Assembly (NCBI RefSeq): GCF_000003855.2
Contig: NW_003101665.1
Coordinates: 662,828-726,827 of the forward strand
Direction of reading: 5' to 3'
Length of the DNA: 64,000 nt
Origin: Blastomyces gilchristii SLH14081
Taxonomy: Eukaryota; Ascomycota; Eurotiomycetes; Onygenales; Ajellomycetaceae
Positions within the stretch are counted from its first letter, which is position 1; each line of letters begins with the position of its first letter. The notes beneath the pieces were generated by a model. It made no database searches. It was not told the DNA's origin and saw nothing but the letters and a program-made list of their open reading frames with translations. Below, one piece after another: positions 46,081 to 58,829 of the stretch. The translations under genes and the position numbers were made by a program.

Positions 46081-48354
46081 GTCTTCTGAAGAAGAAGAAG
46101 TTCATCTTAAGACATATTATAAAGAAGACTTCACAGTGACTCAGAGTTATTATTATTCTTCTTTTTTAACTTGATACTGTGATTCACTTCTGAGTCTTGT
46201 AAAGAAGATATATTTATAATATTATCTTATCAGCAGACATCTAGATATTCATAATATTATTAAGAGAGTTTTGTGTGAGAATCTATTATTATAGTACAGA
46301 ATAACTTTTCTAGAGCTTTTCTAATATTGACCAGACTGACAGAATAGATTAATACATAATTCTGCTATCAGTAACTTTATCAGTGACTTTGATAATAACT
46401 TCTTTTTCAGAGCATTTCATAAGTGTTGACAGAGATCTGTGTAAGATTCATAGTCTTGTAAATATCATCTTCATGAATTCTATCTTTATTAGAGAATATT
46501 AAGCTTCTGTTTCAAGTGTTTAATAAGATGCCTTGTTCAGATAGTCAGATAAGTTCTAACATAAGATTGTAATTAAGATTATCAACTTCATATACATAGA
46601 TATCTTCATATTGATATTCTTCTACATCTATGATCAACTTCATCATGTAACAGATACAAGTGTCTTTTGAGTCATTAAATTCTGTAAGAAGTCAGAGTTT
46701 TAATAAGAGAATACACTGAAGATTGTAATATCTTACAACTGAAGATTTAATCATTGTATAATAACATAGACTGCTGTCTATCATGACTTTCATATTATAC
46801 ATGTTATCAATCACAGTAGATACAAGAATTGTGTTTATTATTATTTTCTCTTCAAATTGTTATCATCTGATCTCTTCAAGCTTCTGTTTACAAATTTGAA
46901 CAGAAGCTAATCTTTTCTCTGTTTTATCAGAGTATTCTTATAGTTATCTTCTGAATTCTTCTTCAATGTAATGTGATTGACATGAACAGGCACTGATTCA
47001 TTCTTTAAGTGAGAAGGTACATAGACTGATCAGCAGTTGAAAGCAATGTGTTCTGATCAGTTACAGTTGATGTATACTTCATATTGATGTCAATCAGTGA
47101 CTGCTTCAGAAGTGATCTCAGAGACTCAGAAGCCTGTTCAAATGACAGAAACTCTTGCTTATGCATAGACATTTAAATTTATTCAGTTCATGATATCTGC
47201 ATCATTGCTGTTACTTCTCTTCAGTGTAGATATATAAGTGACTGAGATGTAACATCTTCTGTCACTATTCTGTATACTCTTGAGCTTGATAAGATGATCA
47301 TTCAATGTCTGAAGCTGTGTGCAGAAACCTTCATAAGTCTGGTCTTTGTCTATGCTTATAAGAGTCTGTAAGAGTAAAAGTTAATGTCTCTGTAAGCATA
47401 CTAATCTTCTTTCAATTCTTTCAAGATTGATCATCTGCTTCTAAGATCTTGATGTCAAAGTCAGGAATGAATGTTGTAAGAGAAGTGTTTCTCTGTCAGA
47501 TACTCTGTAATCAATTTAACACTTTCTGTTGTATAGCAGTGTCTTGAAACAGAATATTAAGATGTTTGATGATATTATCAGATGTTCACAATGCTGATTT
47601 ACATGCTTTCATTCATGAGTGAAACTTTTGTTTTGTGTGATTCTTCAATTATTCATTGATATATCAATCTTGATTGATTAATAAATCAATGACATCTTCA
47701 TCTACACTCAGTTTTATAAGCATTTTCATTCTTCATGATGAGTAGAGAGTGAGATTAAAAGTATTGAAATATGTAGAAGTATCTAAGTGTTCTTTCAGCA
47801 CTTTTATATTTGATTCTGTAGAGGTTGAGATTGTATGAGTTTCTTATTATAATAATTGTTAAATCTCTTCATATTGATATTATTAAGTTGCATGCATATA
47901 AGCTATTTATTATTATTATAATTTCAACATTGCTTAGAGTTACTATGATATTGTATCTATACTCATGTTTGAGAGTTCTCTCATATTATTGTTAGACATG
48001 ATTATATTGATCATTGAATGTGTAATTATATAAGTATTCTTATATGTCTGAGATGTTAGAACTCTTGAGTCTTTCACTGATATTCTCTTTATAAGATCTT
48101 ACTCTCTTTGTAAGATCTTTTTATAAGATCAGAGTAACTGATAAGTAAGCTTCTATCTGAGAACTCAGTGTCTGCTTAACTGTTTAACTATTTCTCTATT
48201 TCTTATATATTATTACATGTTTGAATATCTTTCAATGAATAATTGTTTCTAATGAGAAGATGATGAATATTTTTCTAGTGTAAGAGATCTACACTGAATA
48301 GATCAGTATAATATTAATAGATCTTATATAATAAAGAGAAAAATGTTTGAGAAG

Positions 48355-48731
48355 ATTATTATTATTATTATTATTATTCTTTTATTATACTCATATACAA
48401 GTGAAGCTTATGATGAGTCCTTGTGTGATGTTAAATACAGGTCAAGTGTTAATTATACAGGAGAAAATACAGGTGTTGAGATCATGCCAAGATAACAAGA
48501 ACATAGGAAAATACAAAGAAGTGACAATTAGATACATGCGATAATAACTTCCCAGCTCAGGAACATAGAGTGATTCATTGAAGTGATTTGTACACCTCTG
48601 TATTTATTAGAAACCTGAGGTGCTTGAGTTCTGAATTTAATGTATTCTCTGCGGGTTTCGAACCCACGCGCCTTGGTTTCCCACGCCAAGGTGCTACTGG
48701 GTGGCCGCATTAACCATTCAGCCACCGGGGC
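48355..48731 (-). mobile_element. tRNA-headed SINE inserted in the C2 LTR
   Basis: A 377-bp insertion flanked by the direct repeat TGTTTGAGAAG (48,344-48,354 and 48,732-48,742, one base of which may belong to the element). Read on the minus strand, it starts with a tRNA-like head at 48,731-48,648. The box A-like part is TGGCTGAATGGTTAATGCGG and the box B part is GGGTTCGAAACCC. A unique body of about 260 bp follows, then a 3' tail of (AAT)n at 48,355-48,376. This is the architecture of a SINE with an internal pol III promoter. It is GC-balanced, unlike its host LTR, so it is either young or too short for RIP. The parent tRNA is uncertain; the D-arm suggests a Leu/Ser type. Confidence 0.88.
48648..48731 (-). 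ncRNA. tRNA-like head of the SINE (pol III promoter)
   Basis: Starts GCCCCGGTGGC and includes a T-arm GTGGG-TTCGAAA-CCCGC with a 5-bp stem, plus a CCTTGG/CCAAGG hairpin. The 3' acceptor strand that should pair with GCCCCGG is missing; AGAG and SINE body follow. It is not a functional tRNA gene. Confidence 0.8.
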
Positions 48732-48935
48732 TGTTTGAGAAGAAAAAGAAAGGGAAAGTGTGAGAATCAGTGATTAAAGTGAATATTTATACACATATGT
48801 GACAATGTATGCAGTGAAGCTTCAGAGTGAAAGAATCTATATATATTAGTAATAGCTGAGAATCAGTGATCAAGAATGGCTGAGAATTGAAGCATATACA
48901 TTCAAGAATGAAGTGGTTGAAATCTGTGAAGTGTA

Positions 48936-49875
48936 ATGTAATTAATTATCTAATGCTTATTTCCACCTAACGCTCGCCTTTGTAAATCAATTACAATCAA
49001 CTTTAAATGTTAATATCTTAATAAATATTCATTATTTTAATTTTCTAATTTGTAATCTATAAATATCAAGACTTATAGTATAATATAATTCAAAATTATT
49101 ATAATATAGTTAAAATCAATTAAAATATGAATTCAATTAGAAAATAAAATACAGTATAATAAAATATATAATATTTTATTATAAATTAAGAAATATGTAT
49201 TATATATTATTGAAAATAATAATTCTTATATAAATATATTATAATTTAATAAATATTAAATTATTTTATATAAGAATTCTATATTTTAATTTTTAAGAAT
49301 TCTTTTATTTTTTTATTATAATTTTTTTTTATAAATTACAAGTAAAATATTGACAATTCTTGAAATTTTAAAATTTGAAAAATAATTTATTAAATATAAA
49401 TATATTTAAATGATTTAATAAAATAATTTATTTAAATTACAACTTTAAAGTATCAATAATACACTCTTATTACACAAATAGTATTTTAAAATATAAAACT
49501 TTATATAAAAATTTAAATAAATTAATAATAAATAAGAATTTCAAGATAAAATTTTATATTTTATTAAAAATATATATAATCTATAACATATTTAATTTTT
49601 ATATGAAAATAATTTATATTTATAAATATATTTATAAATATAGACTGTGTATTTTATTTTAAATTAGTATTGTAAAAAGCTTAATAAATTAATAATTATA
49701 TGTTATTTTCTCATAGAAATTTAATATAATATAATATATATCTACAAATTATCATTCTATTTTTTAGAATAGTTTTAAATAAATATTCATTGAGATATGA
49801 ATATTTGAAGTTGATTGTAATTGATTTACAAAGGCGAGCGTTAGATGGAAACAAGTGTTAGATGATTGATTACGT
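48936..49875. mobile_element. TA-duplicating inverted-repeat element in the C2 LTR
   Basis: A 940-bp insertion between TA dinucleotides (48,934-48,935 and 49,876-49,877), in an LTR whose uninterrupted copies have a single TA there. Terminal inverted repeats start ACGTAATCAATCATCTAAC (right end; the left is ATGTAATTAATTATC). They stay alignable for about 100 bp, including CTAACGCTCGCC, which is identical in both. The interior is almost only A and T with no ORF. TA duplication fits the Tc1/mariner-pogo (Fot1) superfamily; it is non-autonomous or destroyed. Confidence 0.85.
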
Positions 49876-49923
49876 TAATGAAATAGTCTATATAATTGAT
49901 CGGGCGCAACCTGTCACACTACT

Positions 49924-52823
49924 TTATATTAGAAAGTTTTAATATCTGAATCTTTTCTTAATCAGAGTATTATACTCAATGATTAATTATCTGATATAAT
50001 TGAAAAGTCTGAATAGTTATTTTATATATTAAACTTTATTATATTTTAATATTCTGTATTATATTCAGTGATATAACTGATTTATTTATTTATTAAATAT
50101 TATAAAATTATTATTATTATTTAGAGAAGATATAAATTATATTAATAATATTTTAAATCTGTGATATTTAAATTATTAGTTAATTTATTCAAAATTAATA
50201 GTAGTGTTATTAAAAAGCATTATTAAAAAATAATATTAAAAAGTATTATTAAAAAATATTATCTTTTATAAATTGAATATAAAAGTTACTTAAGTAATTA
50301 TTTTTATCTTATTCTTATTCTAAGAATCAGCTATCTTATTATTCTTTATCTTAATATTAAAATTCTTTATTAGTATTTATATTATAAGTTGAATCATATG
50401 AGTAATATAGAGAATATAATCTTATTTATTATTTTAGAAATACAAAGTCAATTTTTACTTCAAACTCTTCATTATAGTATAGTTATTTACAGTATTATCA
50501 GTTATAATTATAAGAAGACTGAGACTAATATCTTAATAGTTATTTTTAATCATAGTTATTGAAGTAATTATTTTTATCTTATTCTTATTCTAAGAATCAG
50601 CTATCTTATTATTCTTTATCTTAATATTAAGATTCTTTATCAGTATTTATATCATAAGTTGAATCACATGAGTAATGTAGAGAATATAATCTTATTTATT
50701 ATTTTAGAAATACAAAGTCAATTTTTACTTCTAACTCTTCATCATAGTATAGTTATTTACAGTATTATCAGTTATAATTATAAGAAGACTGAGACTAATA
50801 TTTTAATAGTTATTTTTAATCATAGTCATTAATATCTTTATTATATAATTCTCAGTATAACTACTGATCAATGATTTAAATTCAATTAATATCTCTTAAT
50901 AAGTTCAGTTCTTATTAATATAATAACATATAACTCTTATAAATGCAAGATTGTTTGTACTAGTTTATATATTTATAATGAGAGATACTCTTTGATGATT
51001 CTTCAACTCTGATTCTAGATATTATATACTAACTTTATAGTATATCTTGAGATTGAACTGAAGACAGAATTAATATAAAATATGAAGATTTGAATTAAGT
51101 ATTTAAAAAAGTATTTGAAATTCAGGATTTTTAATTGATTGAAGAGAAAGATTCAAAGATATATATATATAAAGTAATTATTTATAAAACTTATCAGATG
51201 AGAGTTATGAAATCAGAGTACTAATATATAATTATTTATACATGATTTTCTTCAAATTAGAAAGTTAGTATTATTAAAAATTATTATCTGATAGAGTAAC
51301 TTATCAGCTTAGTAGTAATTTTCTAATTATTTTTCTTTTATTATCTGTATTCTGATGACTTCAAATGTTAAGAAATTTCTTCAGAGTTATAATCAGTTTA
51401 TAATGAATATTTCTAAATAAAGTTGCAGTAATTATAGTAGAGAGATGACTCTTTAGTAATCTATAATACAATCTATTGATAATTATTTTATAGTTTATCT
51501 GAGTATTTATGTTAAGTTTTTCATAACTTTTATGACCTGGAATCAGATATAAAGAATGAAGTGATTATTCATTATAATTAAAAGAGAGTATTCTGTATTA
51601 AATTATAAATAATATAAACTTTGTGATTCACAGTGATTTCTTGAAGAGTTTATAGATCTTCAATAGAAGTAAAAGAAATAAAAGAAGTGAATTCAGAAGA
51701 TATAATAATAATTTAAGAAAGATAATAATTTATTTTCAATAACTAATCACTGATATGTATAAGAAGAATTATTATAAGAGAAAATAATCTTCTTTCTTAG
51801 CTTAGTTATAATTTTAGTACTAACTCAGATTGAATATTATTAATATATAATAGTAAATAAACAATCTTAATTAATCTCTATTATATTTCTTGAAATATAT
51901 TAATATTGTAAAAGAGAGTGTTATTAAATTATATTATTAGATAATATCATTAAAAATATATTAATATTATAAATATTAATATTAAAAAAATGTTGATACT
52001 TATACATTATAGTGATTTGTAAATCATGATAGTTAAATATATATATATATATTATTTCCGACATTGATTACAACTTATACAATAATTTTTGAAAACTTAA
52101 AATTAATTTTAATTATTAATAATTATGAACTTATAACTAATTAATATAAAAAGAAAAAAACTTTTTCTATTTATTATCTTTCTTCTCTTTCTTGTTCTTC
52201 TTATTATTCTTTATAATTTACTTCTCATTCTTATTCTTCTTCTTCTTCTTCTTCTTATCTGAGATAATAATTATTTTAAAATCTCTCTTTACTATCTTCT
52301 TAGAGAAGAGTTCTCACTGCTCTCTCTCAGTCAGATTAATCTATATCTCAAAATCCTGCATTTTCTGATCTACTATCTCAGATTTCATCTCAGTAGTAAG
52401 TAGATTAGCATACTCAGAGAGCAGAGCTGTCTTCTTAATATTCTGAATTATGAAGTGTATTCAAGATCTGAATAAGATCTTAATTCTCTTCTTCTCTATC
52501 AGCTTCTGCTAATCAATTAGAGAATAGAAGTATTATTAAAAATTATTATCTCTTAATAAATAAAAAACTTATCAGTTTTAACTTTTTTATCTCTTACTTT
52601 AACACTCTCTTAATCTTCTTCTATTACTACTTATTTATAGTAATACTTTTCTTCTCTCTTTCTCTCTTTATCTTAGTCTTAAATTATTCTTAAGACTTCT
52701 TTTAATCTTATCACTGCTGTATAAGACTCTTCACTATCTTCTTTTTTAATCTCTTACAGACAGTATTATCTGTATTATTTCTATACTTAGTTCAGTCTAA
52801 ATCTATCAGAAGTGTTACTTAAA
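49924..52823. other. AT-rich stretch between C2 and C3
   Basis: No gene is recognised. It contains a 270-bp tandem duplication (50,292-50,830) and an (AT)n run near 52,035. A pyrimidine-rich stretch at 52,150-52,760 reads on the minus strand as a broken Lys-rich frame. That could be the tail of an old transposase, but no motif supports it. Confidence 0.5.
50292..50830. repeat. 270-bp tandem duplication
   Basis: Copy 1 starts at 50,292 and copy 2 at 50,562 (AAGTAATTATTTTTATC), an offset of 270 bp. The copies differ at a few positions only, mostly transitions. Confidence 0.85.
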
Positions 52824-53399
52824 ATTATTATAAGAGGCCTACACTGAATAGATTGATATAATATTGATAGATCTTATATAACAAAGAGAAAAATGTTAGA
52901 GAAGAAAAGAAAGAGAAAGTGTGAAAATTAACAATTGAAGTGAATATTTATACATATATGTGGTGATATATGCAGTAGAGCTTTAGAACAGAAGAATTTA
53001 TACATGTTCATAGCAGCTGAGAATTGACAATTGAGAATAACTGAGAATTAAAGTGTATGCATTTCAAGAATAAAGCAGTTGAAATCTGTGAAGTGTAACA
53101 GAATAGTATATATGATTGATCAGACGCAGCCTGTCACATTAGTCTCTCTCTTTCAGAAGCAGTTTTCATCAGTCAAGAGCTACTGTTTCAGATAATACAG
53201 AACTCAGAGTTCAGATCAGTTAATTATAGTTAACTTATTTTATAAGATATTATCAGCTGCAGCTATGTGATCTCTCATTGAGAATATTTTTAATCTCTCA
53301 CTCAAGCTCATTATCTTCTTCTATGATCTCTGACAGTTGTCAGTTAGAAGTCAGTTGAGAAGAAAACAGGTCAGTAATAGCATGACAAAGCAAGCTTGT

Positions 53400-54720
53400 G
53401 TGAAAGACATCATGAATCTCTGATGATATGTCAAGACAGTAGTTATGACTATTTAGAACTTCTATTACTTTATACCTGATATGGTAGTAATCTAGTGTAT
53501 AAGATGAACATGTGATTTATATGTTCTTAAGATTCAATCATATCAGATCTTCTATCTTATATTATTTAGCAGAGTCTTAGTGAATATTGATTCAATCTTC
53601 TTAATTCTGTTTAATACTCACTATGAAGGCTTCTGCTCAATCACAGGCATCTCAGAGTTTTATTACTATATTATCAGCAATCTGAATCAGACTGCAGAGA
53701 TTTAATATGAACTGTGTAATCTCTAGAAGATTTAACACCTTTATGTGATAATCATATATAAGAAAGAATGAGTTTATATCTGTTGAAATAGCATCTCAAT
53801 CATTGATAGCAATCTCTGTATGTAGAAGAAGATCATATCAGTCATCTTATAAGTGATTACAGAACTTATAAAGATAATTCTTTACAGTCTGAATTATTTC
53901 TTCTAATGCATCATTGATCTCAGAGTGATAGATAGTTGATAGACAGTGTATAATCTTGAGAACTTGATAGATTCTTGTTCAGAGAGTGCTTACAAATTGA
54001 TAATTCTGATCTGATACTATAGATCTCAGTAACTCATATATCTAATAGAATGAACTCTGTAAAAAGACTTCAGTAACTTGTTCAGTATTTATCTTATTAC
54101 AAGATTTCAATATTATATCTTTAGTTAGTTAATGATGATCAGAATGTTTCTACAACTCTTACTCTTAGATAGATTAATAGCAAAGTCAATTACTACATCT
54201 TATTAGATTCTATCAGAGATATTAAGTGATTTCAGTAGATCTTTTCTACAGTTCTTTCATAAGATAATAGAAGAACAGTGATTGCAGTTTCAGACAAAGT
54301 GTCTGATACTGTTTAATATCTCAGGTCAATAGAACTCTTGAAAGATCATTTTATACAGTTATTCAGAGTCTGAATAATCAGTTATATATGAATCATGCAT
54401 CTCTTGCATTATCTGAGTGTGTAAGAGTTCAGAATAAGAGACTCAGTATCATTCACAGAATTGTAGAGTATTATTATCATTGATTGAATATTCTAAGATG
54501 TCAGTTCTTACATATAGTTCTGAGAGAAATCAGAATGCTTCTTATTATACTGCTTCAGTAAGTGTTTGAAGAAGTTCATCAGTTTGAGCTGCTGTATACT
54601 ATAGCTCATCTAATGTAGGTTCAGAAGAAGTTAAGATATTAGTGACAGTTCTAATTGAAGAAGTATATATAGTGTCATAAGCTGTTTCATCTTGATCAAC
54701 TAGTATGTTCAGATTTAAGA
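53400..54720 (-). pseudogene. Integrase remnant of C3
   Basis: It lies between the RNase H region and the 3' LTR, where Gypsy integrase belongs. The C2 counterpart of its end (43,404-43,601) reads HNVFYTSLLH, the usual VHNVFHVSLLR-like motif after the integrase core. Limits are approximate. Confidence 0.55.
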
Positions 54721-55499
54721 GCTGATGCTCTCAGTTCATTCAGTGAGTATTATATCAGTTAATATATCTTACTCTTATTATGAGAGAATTAGTGTATTGT
54801 AAAATAAAAGCAGCTTAAAAACTCAGATTATTATATCTATCATTCAGTGAGTTTACAGATAGTTATGAAGTATTTGAGATTCTTATAATCTATGATTATC
54901 TCAAAGTTGAAGATACTTCAGAGTTCAGAGTCTTATTCTTCTAAACAGTGTATAATTATAAGAAGTTTCTTATCATAGATCTCATAATTACATTCAGTGA
55001 GACTCAGTTTCTTAGATATGAAGACATATAATTATAGAATATTTTCATTATTATATTACAATATCACTTCTTCTGTTATATAGTCAGAGAAATCAGCTTT
55101 AATAACTATCTTACAATCAGAATCAAATATTATCAGTAGAGAGATATTAATAAACATCTTCTTTATCTGTGTAAATACAGCTTCAGCATTTACTAATTAT
55201 TGAAATACTAAGTCTTTCTTAGTAAGTTCTGTAAGTGATCTCATGATATCTGAGAAGTTTTGTATAAATCATTAATAGAAGTTAGTGAATTCAATGAAGC
55301 TTTGTACATCTTTCACAGTATGTGAAGCTTCTCATTCAAGAATAGCAGAGATCTTCTCAGAATTCATTCAAATTCTCTTATCAGCTTCTATGATGAAACC
55401 TAAGTATTTAGTACTCTTAACTTCAAAATCACACTTGTTAATATCAATTGATAGTTCTGCTTCTTATAGTTATTGTAATACTCTTCATACATACTCTTG

Positions 55500-55930
55500 A
55501 TACTCTTTTCTGAATTTATCAGTAAAGATGAGAATGTTATCTAGATAAGCAGATACAAACTTATTAAGGAAATCTCAGAGTACTCAGTTGATATACTTCT
55601 GAAATATACTGAGAGCATTAGTCAGTTCAAAGAGTGTGACTATTTATTCAAAGAGATTATAATATGTTCAGAATACTGTAAGTCATTTATCTTCTTCAAT
55701 AATACAAATCTTATGAAACATAGTGATGATATCTAGCTTTGTAAATCATTGAGCTTGTCTGATATATGCTAGAGTTTCATTGATAAGAGATAAGAAATAA
55801 TAATCTTTCTTTATCAATCTGTTCAGATCTCAGTAGTTCACACAGAATCAGAGTTCTTTATCTGACTTCTTTATAAAGAGAATAGAAGCTGTAGTGAAAG
55901 AGTTACTAATATATATAAATCTCTTATTTA
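55500..55930 (-). pseudogene. Reverse transcriptase remnant of C3
   Basis: The minus strand reads, with stops, pieces such as ASILFIKKSDKEL, FCVNY, FTKLDIITMFHKI and AYLDNILIFTDKF. These are degraded Gypsy reverse transcriptase motifs including the YLDD active site (here YLDN). RNase H sequence follows at about 54,800-55,250. Confidence 0.8.
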
Positions 55931-56420
55931 ACAGATCATTGAGTGTCTTCTGAAGAAGAAGAAGTTCATCTGAAGACATATTATAAAGAAGATCTCACAG
56001 TGACTTGAGATTCTTATCATTTTTCTTTTCTAACTTGATACTGTGATTCACTTCTGAGCCTTGTAAAGAAGGTATATTCATAATATTATCTTGTTAAAAG
56101 ATATCTAGATATTCATGATATTATTAAGAGAGTTTTGTATGAGAATCTGTTATTATAGTATAGAATAACTTTTCTAAGATCTTTTTAATATTAGTCAGAC
56201 TGATAGAATGGATTAATATATAATTCTGCTATCAGTGATCTTATCAGTGACTCTGTCAGTGATTTTAATGATGACTTCTTTTTCAGAGTATTTTATAAGT
56301 GTTGACAGAGATCTGTGTAAGATTCATAGTCTTGTGAATATCATCTTCATGAATTCTATCATTGTTAGAGAATATCAAGCTTCTGTTTCAAGTATTCAGT
56401 AAGATGTCTTATTCAGATAG

Positions 56421-56714
56421 TCAGACAAGTTCTAATATAAAATTATAATCAAGATTATTAACTTCATATGCATAGACATCTTCATATTGATATTCTCTCA
56501 CATCTATATTTAGTTTCATTATATAACAGATATAAACATCTTTTGAATCATTAAATTCTATGAGAAGTTGAGATTTTAATAAAGAGATACACTGAAGATT
56601 ATGACATCTTACAACTGAAGATTTTATCATTGCATAGTGACATAGACTGCTGTCTATCATAGCTTTCATATTATACATATTATCAATTACAGTAGATACA
56701 AGAATTACATTCAT
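56421..56714 (-). pseudogene. Retropepsin-like protease remnant of C3
   Basis: The longest open piece in the element, 97 codons. It contains MKAMIDSSLCHYAMI, the degraded aspartic protease active site (usual form A(M/L)IDSG...). It ends with a DYNFILEL segment, which corresponds to the family's (Y)D.ILGL motif. The start codon is not meaningful because the piece is part of a polyprotein. Confidence 0.7.
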
Positions 56715-58543
56715 TATTATTTTCTCTTCAAATCATTGTCATCTGACCTCTTTAAGCTTCAGTTTGTGAATTTGAACAGAAGCTAATCTTTTCCCTGTTT
56801 CATCAGAGTATTCTTATAGTTATCTTCTGAATCTTTCTTCACTGCAATGTGATTGACACAGACAGATACTGATTCATTCTTTGAATGAGAAGACACTGAT
56901 CTTTCTCTTAAGTGTGAAGATGCTGATCTTTCTCTTGAGTGTGAAGATACATAGATTAATCAGCAGTTGAAAGCATGTGTTCTAATCAGTTACAGTTGAT
57001 ATATACTTTATATTGACATTGATCAGTGACTTTCTCAGAAGTGATTCTAGAGACTCAGAAGTCTGTTTAAATAGCAGAAACTCTTGCTTATGTATAGACA
57101 TTTAAATCTATTCAGTTCATAGCATCTGCATCATTGCTATTCCTTGGCACAGGTATATAAGTGACTGAAATGTAATATATTCTGTCACTGTTCTATATAC
57201 TCTTGAGCTTGATAAGACAGTTATTCAATATCTGAAGCTATGTGCAGAAATCTTCATAAGTCTGATCTTCATCTACACTTACAAGAGTCTGTAAGAGTTT
57301 GAAAGTTAATGTCTTCTTAAGCATACTAATCTTTATTTGATTCTCTCAAGATTGATCATCTGCTTCTAGAATCTTAGTATCAAAGTCAGAAATAAATATT
57401 GTAAGAGAAGTGTTTCTCTGTCAGATACTCTGTAATTAATCTAATACTTTCTGTTGTATGACAGTGTCTTGAAACAGAATATCAAGATGTTTTATGATGT
57501 TATCAGACATTCACAACATCAGTTCACATGCTTTCATTTATAAATAAAACTTCTGTTTCATACAATTCTTCAATTATTCATTGATATATTAATCTTGATT
57601 AATTAATAAACTGATGACATCTTCATCTACACTCAGTTTTGTGAGCATTTTCATTCTTCATGATGAGTAGAGAGTGAGATCAGAAGTATTAAAATATACA
57701 GAAGTATCTAAGCATTCTTTCAGTGCTTTTGTATTCAATTCTGTAGATGTTGAAATTGCATGAGTTTCTTATTGTGATAATTGTTAAATCTCTTTATATT
57801 GATATTGTTAAGTTACATGCATATCAGCTATCTATTGTTGTTGTAATTTCAACATTGCTTAAAGTCACTGTAGTATCACATCTATGCTCGCATTTAAGAG
57901 TTCTCTCATATTATCATTAGATATGATTATATCATTTGTTAAATATGTAATATCTGTGAAATCTGAAGAAGTGTAATCATATGAATATCTCATATGTCTG
58001 AGTGTCAGAACTCTCAGGTCTTTCACTGATATTCTCTTTATAAGATCTTATTACAGAGTCAGAGTGACTGGCAAGTAAGCTTCTATTTAAGAACTCAGTA
58101 TTCACTTAACTGTGTTTCTCTTACACATTGTTACACATTCAGATATCTCTCAATGATTAATCATTTCTAATGAGAAGATAATATGTGAATAATCATTTTT
58201 AATAAGAAGATAATGAACATTTTTCTAGTATAAGAAGCCTATACTGAATAGATTGATATGATATTGATAGGTCTTATATAATAAAGAGAAAAACATTAGA
58301 GAAGGAAAGAAAGAGAAAGTGTGAAAATCAGCAATCAGAGTGAATATTTATACATGTATGTAATAATGTACACAGTGAGACTTCAGAGTGGAAGAATCTA
58401 TACACATTTATAGTGGCTGAGAATCAGTGATCAAGAATGACTGAGAATTGAAGTGTACGCGTTTCGAGAATGAAGCGGTTGAAACCTGTGAAGTGTAATG
58501 AAATAGTCTATATAATTGATCAGGCGCAGCCTGTCACAATTAT

Positions 58544-58763
58544 TATTATTTTACTCTTTTATAGAGTCTCTTCAAGGTATTATAATATGTCTTACAATCT
58601 ATCTTTTCTCACTTAAATATCTTCTTCTTGTCTCTCTTCAATCTGTAATAGTACTTACATATCTTGATGATCTGCAGAACTGCAGAATATTTAAAGAAGA
58701 ATAATATAATTAATTTCAGTGAGTATTAAAGAAAGATAAAGATAGAAGAGATAGTAAGAAATA

Positions 58764-58823
<60 letters not shown>

Positions 58824-58829
58824 TAATAA
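58544..58829. other. Gap between C3 and A2 with long (AAT)n tract
   Basis: Unassigned AT-rich sequence. From about 58,762 to 58,829 it is a nearly pure AAT microsatellite of some 20 units that runs straight into the A2 LTR. Confidence 0.8.

Larger units (their letters stand above)
42893..49918 (-). mobile_element. Ty3/Gypsy retrotransposon C2 with nested insertions
   Basis: A 5-bp target duplication CTACT lies at 42,888-42,892 and 49,919-49,923. The 3' LTR is 42,893-43,202 (310 bp). The 5' LTR runs 48,279-49,918 and is expanded by a SINE (48,355-48,731) and an inverted-repeat element (48,936-49,875). Removing those leaves about 5.7 kb, equal to C3. Pol sequence runs on the minus strand: integrase tail at 43,404-43,601 (SSEIHNVFYTSLLH), RNase H around 45,000-45,400 and reverse transcriptase around 45,640-46,080. 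A 650-base gap removes part of the integrase. Dead copy. Confidence 0.9.
52829..58538 (-). mobile_element. Ty3/Gypsy retrotransposon C3, full length
   Basis: The element is 5,710 bp with 310-bp LTRs (3' LTR 52,829-53,138; 5' LTR 58,229-58,538) and a 5-bp target duplication ATTAT (52,824-52,828 and 58,539-58,543). On the minus strand the order is gag (about 58,100-56,900), protease, reverse transcriptase, RNase H, integrase, as in Ty3/Gypsy. Relative to C2 it has extra copies of a roughly 30-bp unit at about 56,885-56,950. Frames are interrupted, so it is inactive. Confidence 0.92.

Noticed and set aside
48528..48725. 65-codon frame on the minus strand
   Set aside because: It lies wholly inside the SINE, covering tRNA-like head and body; no protein character.
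48648..48731. A functional tRNA gene
   Set aside because: The 3' acceptor strand is absent, the anticodon arm is ambiguous, and the sequence is the head of a flanked insertion.
52150..52760. Possible transposase tail on the minus strand
   Set aside because: Only Lys-rich low-complexity pieces are readable; no catalytic motif or inverted repeats could be linked to it.
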